A program made the position numbers and the translations under genes. A DNA stretch of 5,154 bases from Rhodospirillales bacterium. Lineage in GTDB: Bacteria; Pseudomonadota; Gammaproteobacteria; Steroidobacterales; Rariloculaceae. Location: assembly GCA_024640665.1 (NCBI GenBank), contig JAHEEO010000217.1, positions 1 to 5,154 on the forward strand. The letters are read 5' to 3'. Below, piece by piece: positions 1-5,154 of this stretch (position 1 is the first letter of the stretch; each line of letters begins with the position of its first letter). The notes beneath the pieces are model-generated. The model did not search any database, was not told the DNA's origin, and saw nothing but the letters and a program-made list of their open reading frames with translations.

Positions 1-168
1 GGACTAAAACTTTCGATTATCTTCATCGTGCTGCGACGCGCAACGCGATGAATATCAGCCTTTAACTTACAACGCCGCTTCAATCAGACGGCTGTTAATG
101 GGGCGCTGAGCTCACCGAGCCTGTAAGATAGAAATTTCCTCGCGATCACTATGCCGTCGGGGCTTTCT
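1..168. other. Upstream region, possible tail of a preceding gene
   Basis: No complete gene is visible here. On the plus strand two frames run in from the left edge and stop early. One ends at TGA 49-51 after a hydrophobic stretch (LSIIFIVLRRATR). The other ends at TAA 63-65 (tail RNAMNISL). Either could be the C-terminus of an upstream gene, but the fragments are too short to recognise or to choose between. From about 66 to 168 I see no gene, no GC-rich stem followed by a T-run, and no convincing -35/-10 pair, so I cannot say whether the downstream operon starts here or continues from upstream. Confidence 0.3.
159..162 (+). promoter_or_regulatory. Ribosome binding site that sets the first waaA start
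   Basis: A GGGG run lies six bases before the ATG at 169. The alternative in-frame ATG at 151 has only a pyrimidine-rich stretch and CGCGATCACT ahead of it, with no purine-rich Shine-Dalgarno match. This favours ATG 169 over 151. Confidence 0.5.
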
Positions 169-1452
169 ATGGGGCGCTTGGTCTCGATAATTTACTCTTG
201 CGTTCACTTGGCGGCGATGCCCTGGATTGCTTATCGCGTGATCAAGGCGGGCCGCTTTCGAGATTTGTTGCCGCGCTTCGGCGTCGGGCTCGATGTGCGG
301 AGTCAGCGCTCAGTCTGGCTGCATGGCTCATCTGTCGGTGAGGTGACACTCATTGAGCCGTTGGTCAAGCAACTCGAACGAGATTATCCGCAGTACAAAC
401 TTGTCATCACGGCCTACACGCAAACGGGATTGGCCGCCGCAAAGCTGAAATTTCCGCGGCATTTAGTTTGGCCGTTTCCGTTTGATTTTCGGTTTGTGAT
501 TCGCAGGTTCATGCGGCAGTTGCAGCCTGAACTGTGTGTAATTGTTGAATCAGAGTTCTGGCCGAACTTTATTTCCGTTCTTGCTGATGCAGAGGTGCCT
601 ATTGCGGTGCTCAACGGCAAGATGTCATTGCAGTCATATCAATTCCATCGACGAACTGCTTTTGTTGCGCATGCGCTGCGCAAAGTTGACGTCATCGCCG
701 TACAGGATGACAGTCATGCTGAGCGACTTGCAGCGCTCGGCATAGCCAAACGACGTATTCACGTCACTGGAAACATGAAATATGACCTGGTGACTTTGTC
801 GGATGGCCGCGCGATGCGGGTGTCGCTGGGCATCAACCCGGGAGAAATAGTCATCATTGGCGGAAGTCTGCATGCGGGTGAGGACGATGCCGTGATCGAT
901 GCTTTTCAGCATTGCAGGCATGATGTGGCCGGTCTTCAGCTCATATTGGTCCCAAGATATCCGTCGGACGCGCAAGCAATCGAGCGCAAACTGCGCAAGC
1001 TTGGGATGTCCCTGGTGCGGAAGTCGCAGCTCGATGCTGCCTCCGCCGGGCCGGCGCAGCGTGCCTCGGTCATCGTGGTTGATACCCTGGGCGAGCTGCG
1101 CTCGCTGTATGCTGCTGCCGATATCGCGTTCGTGGGCGGCAGTTTGTTCTATCGTGGGCACAATAAAGGCGGCCACAACCTGATGGAGCCGGCAGCATGC
1201 GGTGTTCCGGTAATTTTTGGCTCGCACAATTACAGCTTCAAGGACGTCGCAAAACGTCTTGTGGCGGCTAACGGTGGAATTGAGGTGGCCGACGCTGAGA
1301 GCCTGTGTAGTGCGATTTCCGGGCTGCTTGGCGATCCTGGCCGGCGTCGTGATATGGGCATGCATGCCCGGCAAACAGTAGAAAGTGGTCGAGGTGCCAC
1401 GGCGCGCAATATGCTGTTGCTGAAGACTCTGCTTGAACCGGGGCAGTATTAA
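169..1452 (+). CDS. waaA: WaaA-type 3-deoxy-ulosonic acid (Kdo) transferase, first copy
   Basis: GT30 family glycosyltransferase. Known members transfer Kdo from CMP-Kdo to lipid IVA or lipid A at the cytoplasmic face of the inner membrane. The N-terminus is hydrophobic (LVSIIYSCVHLAAMPW), as in the family membrane anchor. Numbered from ATG 169, visible motifs are SVGE with the presumed catalytic base Glu58, ESEFWPN (127-133), TGN (200-202), LVPR (260-263), DTLGEL (305-310) and GGHNLMEP (334-341), covering both GT-B lobes. The length of 427 residues is normal. ATG 169 is preferred over ATG 151 because of its GGGG ribosome site and because it places the SVGE Glu (58) close to its position in E. 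coli WaaA (60). It is divergent: the family NARLS motif reads NGKMS, and four extra residues precede GGHN (GHNKGGHN). Its partner may therefore be a non-standard donor or acceptor. Family assignment is firm; exact substrate is unknown. Confidence 0.88.
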   Translation: MGRLVSIIYSCVHLAAMPWIAYRVIKAGRFRDLLPRFGVGLDVRSQRSVWLHGSSVGEVTLIEPLVKQLERDYPQYKLVITAYTQTGLAAAKLKFPRHLVWPFPFDFRFVIRRFMRQLQPELCVIVESEFWPNFISVLADAEVPIAVLNGKMSLQSYQFHRRTAFVAHALRKVDVIAVQDDSHAERLAALGIAKRRIHVTGNMKYDLVTLSDGRAMRVSLGINPGEIVIIGGSLHAGEDDAVIDAFQHCRHDVAGLQLILVPRYPSDAQAIERKLRKLGMSLVRKSQLDAASAGPAQRASVIVVDTLGELRSLYAAADIAFVGGSLFYRGHNKGGHNLMEPAACGVPVIFGSHNYSFKDVAKRLVAANGGIEVADAESLCSAISGLLGDPGRRRDMGMHARQTVESGRGATARNMLLLKTLLEPGQY

Positions 1453-1484
1453 ACGGAAAATGCCGCGAGCACTCCCTTTGACTT

Positions 1485-1488
1485 GGAA
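1485..1488 (+). promoter_or_regulatory. Ribosome binding site that sets the kdsA start
   Basis: GGAA lies six bases before ATG 1495. An in-frame TTG at 1483 would add only four residues and lacks a purine-rich site at proper spacing, so ATG 1495 is preferred. Confidence 0.5.
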
Positions 1489-1494
1489 TACTTA

Positions 1495-2331
1495 ATGAGT
1501 ATTAAACGCGTACAGGTTGGCAATATCGATTGTAGCGCCAAGCAACTGTTCTTGATTTCCGGGCCGTGCGTCATCGAAGAGGAGTCTCTGATGATGCGTA
1601 CTGCCGAGCGACTGAAGCAGATTGCCTTGGATTTATCCATTCCACTCATCTTTAAGTCGTCATTTTCAAAAGATAATAGAAGTTCGTTGGACTACTACCA
1701 AGGTCCTGGTCTCGATGAAGGGCTAAAGTTGCTGCAAAAAATCAAGCGCGAATTTGAACTGCCGATTCTGACGGACATTCATTATCCCTCACAGGCAGCG
1801 CCGGCAGCAGAAGTTGTCGACGTAGTGCAGATTCCCGCTTACTTATGCATGCAGACCGAGCTTGTGGTTGCGGCAGCGAAGACCGACGCTGTGGTCAATT
1901 TGAAGCATGGCCAGTTCATTGCCCCCGATAATATGATTAAGCCGATACAAAAGATTGAGGCTAGCGGTAGTGATCGAATTATCGTGACCGAGCGCGGGTA
2001 CACTTTCGGTTATAACGATCTCATCGTCGATCCGCGAAGCTTTCTGTTGCTGGGTAAGCTTGGTTATCCCGTAGTGTTTGATATCACACACACTATTCGT
2101 AAGTATGGAATACCCAGCAAGGATCCCGCCGGTGGCACGCGCGAGTTCCTATCAGTATTGGCGCGCGCTGGGGTCGCAGCCGGCGTTCAGGGTATTTTCG
2201 TGGAGGCTCATCCTAATCCGCCTGAAGCGTTGTGCGATGCTGCGAGCCAGTACCATTTAGAACAGCTGCCAGAGTTCTTGAAACCGCTGATCGAAATCCA
2301 TGAACTCGTTCAAAGCCAAACATCGCACTAA
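1495..2331 (+). CDS. kdsA: KdsA-type 3-deoxy-8-phosphooctulonate synthase, metal-dependent class
   Basis: KdsA condenses phosphoenolpyruvate with D-arabinose 5-phosphate to give Kdo 8-phosphate in the cytoplasm. The 278 residues cover the whole TIM-barrel family. Seen: ISGPC with Cys25, FKSSF, NRSS (61-64), TDIH, QIPAYLC, TERG, FGYNDLIVD, ITHT with His199, VEAHP with Glu237 and LCDAAS with Asp248. Cys25, His199, Glu237 and Asp248 match the four metal ligands of the Aquifex-type enzyme, so this is the metal-dependent class; E. coli KdsA has Asn in place of the Cys. NRSS favours KdsA over the related DAHP synthases. Odd points: Met119 sits where the usual LCRQTD motif has Arg (Arg106 in Aquifex), KANRSS has become KDNRSS with a preceding Ser instead of Asp, and VKKGQF is LKHGQF. 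These changes lie at or near the aldose-phosphate and PEP site, so the acceptor may not be plain A5P. It lies 42 bases after the first waaA and 9 before the aldolase gene. Confidence 0.9.
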   Translation: MSIKRVQVGNIDCSAKQLFLISGPCVIEEESLMMRTAERLKQIALDLSIPLIFKSSFSKDNRSSLDYYQGPGLDEGLKLLQKIKREFELPILTDIHYPSQAAPAAEVVDVVQIPAYLCMQTELVVAAAKTDAVVNLKHGQFIAPDNMIKPIQKIEASGSDRIIVTERGYTFGYNDLIVDPRSFLLLGKLGYPVVFDITHTIRKYGIPSKDPAGGTREFLSVLARAGVAAGVQGIFVEAHPNPPEALCDAASQYHLEQLPEFLKPLIEIHELVQSQTSH

Positions 2332-2336
2332 GGGGA
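2331..2336 (+). promoter_or_regulatory. Strong Shine-Dalgarno for the aldolase-CBS gene
   Basis: AGGGGA begins at the last base of the kdsA stop codon and lies four to five bases before ATG 2341. GTG 2338 is in frame but almost touches the site, so ATG 2341 is the likely start. Confidence 0.6.
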
Positions 2337-2340
2337 AGTG

Positions 2341-3378
2341 ATGCAACTTTATCTCGACTCAGTCGATTTCACGGAAATCGAAGCCGCGTTTGAATATGGA
2401 TTTATCAGCGGCCTTACAACCACGCCCACATTTATGCATCGGCACGGTATTACCGATATAGACGGTGCTATCGTGAAGCTGTCGGGGATGGTGCCAGAGC
2501 TCCAGGTAGAAGCGCTGGGTGATTCTCCCGACGAAATCGTCGCTGAAGCTGAGCGAATTCTGGCGTTACCGCTCGAACGCGAACCTGTTTTCAAGGTGCC
2601 TATCTCGATTGACGGCGTCAGGGCCTGTAATCGTCTGGTGTCGAAGGGGCATCGAGTTAACGTGCATCTCATTTATACGCTCAACCAGGCCTATATGGCC
2701 ATGGAGGCGGGCGCCTCATTTGTTTGTCCGCTGGCGGGTCGTTTGCAGGACCAGGGCCACGATGCAATCACGCTGTATGAGCAGTGCGTGGATGTGATTG
2801 ATCGCTACGGTTACGACGCCAAGGTGATGTTTTCTTCGGTTCGTTATGTGGAGCATGTGCGCCAAGCGATGTTGGCCGGCGTACATGTTTGTACGGCGCC
2901 ATACTCGATCATCAGAAAGCTATGCGATAACTCACTTACGGCATTGGGTACCGCGCAGTTTAGAGAGCACACGGCGCTGATGACCACGCGTGTGGGCGCC
3001 TTGATCAGTGCTGAGAATCCGACGTGTTCGGAAAATGAAACACTGAGTGCCGCGATGGTCAAAATGACGGAGTCGCGATTAGGCACCGTTACGCTCGTCG
3101 GCAATGATGGCGATGTGCTTGGTGTGTTTACCGACGGTGATCTGCGCCGCCGCTTGCAGGCAGATGGTAAAGCGATACTCGATAAGAGCATCAGCGAAAT
3201 CGGGTATTCAAAGAATCCGGTTACTGTTGAAATACAAAGCTTGCTCGACGAGGCCGTTCGATTGTTTGAAAAACACCATGTCGACAGCATTGTGGTTGTA
3301 AAAAACAATAAGCCGGTCGGCATGCTCGATATTCAAGATCTGGTGCGGCAGGGCATCCTCGGCCAGGAGCATCTTTGA
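2341..3378 (+). CDS. Transaldolase/FSA-like aldolase fused to a KdsD-type CBS domain pair
   Basis: A 345-residue two-part protein. Residues 1 to about 211 form a class I aldolase barrel of the small FSA/TalC transaldolase group: MQLYLD with Asp6, GLTTTPT (24-30), FKVPI with the Schiff-base Lys85, GRLQDQG with Arg134, SS (165-166) and a C-terminal HVCTAPY segment. Numbering matches E. coli FSA almost residue for residue. Residues about 214-345 form two CBS motifs closely resembling the C-terminus of KdsD/KpsF arabinose-5-phosphate isomerase, including GVFTDGDLRRRL (261-272) and PVGMLDIQDLVRQGI (325-339). The SIS isomerase domain of KdsD is absent. FSA-type enzymes join small hydroxy-ketone or aldehyde donors to aldehyde acceptors. 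Inferred role: making the aldose phosphate for the neighbouring KdsA homologue, with the CBS pair sensing a nucleotide or pathway metabolite. Odd: Thr28, His109 and Leu131 replace the usual Asn, Thr and Tyr/Phe. Domain identities are firm; the reaction is unknown. Confidence 0.88.
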   Translation: MQLYLDSVDFTEIEAAFEYGFISGLTTTPTFMHRHGITDIDGAIVKLSGMVPELQVEALGDSPDEIVAEAERILALPLEREPVFKVPISIDGVRACNRLVSKGHRVNVHLIYTLNQAYMAMEAGASFVCPLAGRLQDQGHDAITLYEQCVDVIDRYGYDAKVMFSSVRYVEHVRQAMLAGVHVCTAPYSIIRKLCDNSLTALGTAQFREHTALMTTRVGALISAENPTCSENETLSAAMVKMTESRLGTVTLVGNDGDVLGVFTDGDLRRRLQADGKAILDKSISEIGYSKNPVTVEIQSLLDEAVRLFEKHHVDSIVVVKNNKPVGMLDIQDLVRQGILGQEHL

Positions 3379-3388
3379 GCTGACGCTC

Positions 3389-4078
3389 ATGAAATCTCAC
3401 ACAGAGATTGAAAATCGCTTTAAACAGATTGGCGCAACGTTTCTCATGCCGGCCGATACGCTGGCGTTGCGTCTGCAATCTATTCGCGCGTTCGTTTTCG
3501 ACTGGGATGGCGTATTTAATCTTGGTGCCAAGGGCGATGGCGCTCAGAGCACGTTCAGCGAGCCAGATTCCATGGGCACTAATCTGCTGCGCTATGCCTA
3601 TTGGCAAACGCATGGTGTGCTGCCTGTTTGTGCAATTGTCAGTGGCGCGTCGAATCCATCGGCGCAGCAATTTGCAGTGCGCGAGCATTTTCAGGCGATC
3701 TACTCTGGATATTTGGACAAAACGAACGCTTTCGATTCGTTCGGCAGCGAGTTCGATATTCGCCGTGATCAAATGGCATATGTCTTCGACGATATTAACG
3801 ACTTCTCGGCAGCCGTCGGCTGCGCACTGCGCTTCATCGTCAAGCGTTCTGCCAGCCCACTCCTGCATGAGTATGTGGCGGTGCACGGGATGGCTGACTA
3901 TGTGACTGCGGTCGAGGCTGGTAGCTTCCCGGTACGGGAAATTGCCGAGATGCTGATCGGTTTGTATGGCAAATTCGATTCGGTTGTAAGTTCGCGGGCG
4001 GCATTCGATGCTGAGTATGCGAGCTATTTTGAGCAGCGTCAGCGTCTTGAAACGGCTATCCATCGTGCGCCGAAATAG
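3389..4078 (+). CDS. KdsC-like HAD-family phosphatase
   Basis: Resembles KdsC, the cytoplasmic HAD phosphatase that converts Kdo 8-phosphate to Kdo. HAD motifs are in order: FDWDGV with nucleophile Asp38 and acid/base Asp40, VSG with Ser85, Lys111 in LDKTNAF, and DDIND (134-138) for magnesium. The later ADYVT and VREI segments match the KdsC C-terminal region. It is 229 residues against 188 for E. coli KdsC, with a leader of about 30 residues (also present in E. coli) and an extra charged C-terminal tail of about 30. Divergence: KdsC ITGR reads VSGA, NVRDG reads SEPDS, GDD reads FDD and DGVLTDG reads DGVFNLG. Nucleophile, lysine and metal aspartates remain, so phosphatase activity is plausible, but on a different or modified substrate. 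It starts 10 bases after the aldolase-CBS stop with only a weak GAG ribosome site, suggesting translational coupling. ATG 3446 is an alternative, shorter start. I leave the symbol empty because of this divergence. Confidence 0.8.
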   Translation: MKSHTEIENRFKQIGATFLMPADTLALRLQSIRAFVFDWDGVFNLGAKGDGAQSTFSEPDSMGTNLLRYAYWQTHGVLPVCAIVSGASNPSAQQFAVREHFQAIYSGYLDKTNAFDSFGSEFDIRRDQMAYVFDDINDFSAAVGCALRFIVKRSASPLLHEYVAVHGMADYVTAVEAGSFPVREIAEMLIGLYGKFDSVVSSRAAFDAEYASYFEQRQRLETAIHRAPK

Positions 4079-5154
4079 CTCACAGCGCACAAGTTTTCCA
4101 TTGTGGTCGGTGCTCTCCTATTTATTGGTGCCATATGCATTGTTCAGCCTAATATGGAAGGGCATTCAATACCGTCCGTACTTCCACCGCTGGCATGAGC
4201 GGTTCGGTTTCTTGACGAGTCGCTTTGGCGGCAAAGTCGTTTGGGTGCATGCCGTTTCTGTTGGCGAAGTGCGTTCCGCCGCGGCACTGATCCGTGGCTT
4301 GATGGAACGTTATCCTGAGCATTCCGTACTTGTTACGACGATGACCCCGACAGGCGGGGAACAAGTCAGGCAGTTGTTCGGCGGGCTCGTCGATCATTGC
4401 TATTTGCCTTATGACTTGCCGGATGTGGTTGCGCGATTTCTGAACCGGGTTCAACCCAGTCTTGCGGTAATCGCGGAGACGGAGTTCTGGCCCAATTTGT
4501 TTGCTGCCTGCAATCAACGGCATATACCATTGCTACTCGTCAACGTTCGCGTTTCTGCCAGTTCTCTCACGGGCTATTTGCGCATACCTAAAACTTCTCG
4601 CGAGATGTTCAGGCGGGCCGATCTTATCTGCACGCAAACGCGGACAGATGCACAAAGACTGCGCAATCTCGGCGTTGACGAAAGCCGCTTGCATGTAACC
4701 GGTAACTTGAAGTTCGATGTTGCGGTGCCCGACGTGCTCCTGCAAGAATCCATTCGACTCAGGAGCCAGTGGGGAGAAGATCGGTTTATATGGATTGCCG
4801 GTAGCACTCATGCCAATGAAGAATCGAAAATTCTTGATGCCTTTGTCGAGTTGAAGAAACGCTGGTCGAACCTTTTGCTGGTGCTTGTTCCGCGTGATCC
4901 TGAGCGGTTTTCGAAAGTCACCCGCTTAGTGAAACGCCATGGTTTACGAGTGGAGCGGCGCAGCAGTCATTCGGGAAGCTTGCCGCGCGAAACGGAAGTT
5001 TTAGTCGGTGATACGATGGGAGAGCTACAGTTGTTTTACGCTGCAGCAGATCTGGCATTCGTCGGCGCAAGCCTCGTCATGCGCGGCGGCCACAACATTT
5101 TGGAGCCCGGCGCGGTGGGCGTGCCAGTTATATTCGGTCCCCACATGTTCAATT
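4065..5154 (+). CDS. waaA: WaaA-type Kdo transferase, second copy, cut by window end
   Basis: GT30 transferase, open to the right edge with no stop, about 363 residues visible. It is closer to canonical WaaA than the first copy. Seen in order: hydrophobic anchor (VLSYLLVPYALFSLIW), HERFGF, HAVSVGE with the catalytic Glu, TTMTPTG, YLPYDLP, ETEFWPN, HVTGNLKFD, AGSTHANEES, LVPRDPERF, VGDTMGEL, RGGHNILEPGA and FGPHMFN at the edge. These cover nearly all of both GT-B lobes; only about the last 60 residues should be missing. The start is unsettled: no in-frame ATG precedes the anchor. GTG 4065 overlaps the phosphatase stop by 14 bases and fits coupled translation. TTG 4101 or GTG 4110 would give the more usual N-terminal length. 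None has a clear ribosome site. The role is probably transfer of Kdo or the cluster's ulosonic acid onto lipid A or a related acceptor. One small oddity is NVRVS where the family usually has NARLS. Confidence 0.87.
   Translation, partial: MRRNSSQRTSFPLWSVLSYLLVPYALFSLIWKGIQYRPYFHRWHERFGFLTSRFGGKVVWVHAVSVGEVRSAAALIRGLMERYPEHSVLVTTMTPTGGEQVRQLFGGLVDHCYLPYDLPDVVARFLNRVQPSLAVIAETEFWPNLFAACNQRHIPLLLVNVRVSASSLTGYLRIPKTSREMFRRADLICTQTRTDAQRLRNLGVDESRLHVTGNLKFDVAVPDVLLQESIRLRSQWGEDRFIWIAGSTHANEESKILDAFVELKKRWSNLLLVLVPRDPERFSKVTRLVKRHGLRVERRSSHSGSLPRETEVLVGDTMGELQLFYAAADLAFVGASLVMRGGHNILEPGAVGVPVIFGPHMFN

Noticed and set aside
66..127. CTTACA (66-71) and TGTAAG (122-127) inverted pair, and GCTC/GAGC mini-hairpin at 110-120
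   Set aside because: The stems are only six and four base pairs, the first with a loop of about 50 bases, and no T-run follows. They are not convincing as a terminator or operator.
122..129. TGTAAGAT as an extended -10 box before the operon
   Set aside because: Only four of six -10 positions match and no -35 element is seen at suitable distance, so I do not call a promoter.
634..1374. Long minus-strand open frame opposite the first waaA
   Set aside because: It lies wholly antisense to a gene with clear GT30 motifs, and its translation shows no recognisable domain. It is a codon-bias shadow.
1460..1495. Eleven-codon open frame (ATG 1460 to TAA 1493-1495) whose stop overlaps the kdsA ATG as TAATG
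   Set aside because: It could be a coupled leader, but its ribosome site is poorly spaced and the peptide has no regulatory signature. Chance is likely in a 42-base gap.
1478..1506. TTGACT followed by TATTAA, resembling a -35/-10 promoter
   Set aside because: The -10 element would lie inside kdsA, so the transcript would start past the kdsA start codon. The match is also only partial.
3221..4090. 289-codon minus-strand open frame opposite the phosphatase gene
   Set aside because: The plus-strand frame has ordered HAD motifs and fits the operon. The minus frame has no recognisable family and spans a gene boundary.
1..5154. Mobile elements, CRISPR arrays, tRNA or rRNA genes
   Set aside because: I saw no direct-repeat arrays, transposase frames, terminal inverted repeats or structured RNA genes. 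Almost all of the window is protein-coding.

Overview
The window is a compact, same-strand gene block from a Gram-negative bacterium, built around the biosynthesis and transfer of Kdo (3-deoxy-D-manno-octulosonate) or a closely related 3-deoxy-ulosonic acid. The gene families (WaaA, KdsA, KdsC, the CBS pair of KdsD), the tight operon packing and the moderate-to-high GC content judged by eye suggest a proteobacterium. The species cannot be told from the sequence.

Layout: bases 1-168 hold no confident gene, only two possible C-terminal tails of an upstream gene. Then come five plus-strand genes: a WaaA-type (GT30) transferase (169-1452); a KdsA-type synthase of the metal-dependent class (1495-2331); a two-part protein with an FSA/TalC-type transaldolase domain fused to a KdsD-type CBS pair (2341-3378); a KdsC-like HAD phosphatase (3389-4078); and a second WaaA-type transferase (about 4065 to beyond the window end). 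Gaps are 42, 9 and 10 bases and the last junction overlaps, so one polycistronic transcript is likely.

How the genes may work together: in the standard route KdsD isomerises ribulose 5-phosphate to arabinose 5-phosphate (A5P), KdsA condenses A5P with phosphoenolpyruvate, KdsC removes the phosphate, KdsB activates the sugar with CMP, and WaaA transfers it to lipid A. Here the KdsD step appears to be replaced. The regulatory CBS half of KdsD is present, but the sugar-isomerase (SIS) half has been exchanged for a Schiff-base aldolase domain. The best hypothesis is that the aldolase domain makes the phosphorylated aldose acceptor (A5P or a relative) used by the adjacent KdsA homologue. No KdsB homologue is in the window.

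The main point of interest is that the aldolase, synthase and phosphatase all keep their core catalytic residues but have changed residues expected to contact substrate, and two different WaaA-type transferases flank them. This fits a dedicated cassette for a variant ulosonic acid, or for Kdo made by a non-standard route. The product identity is inference.
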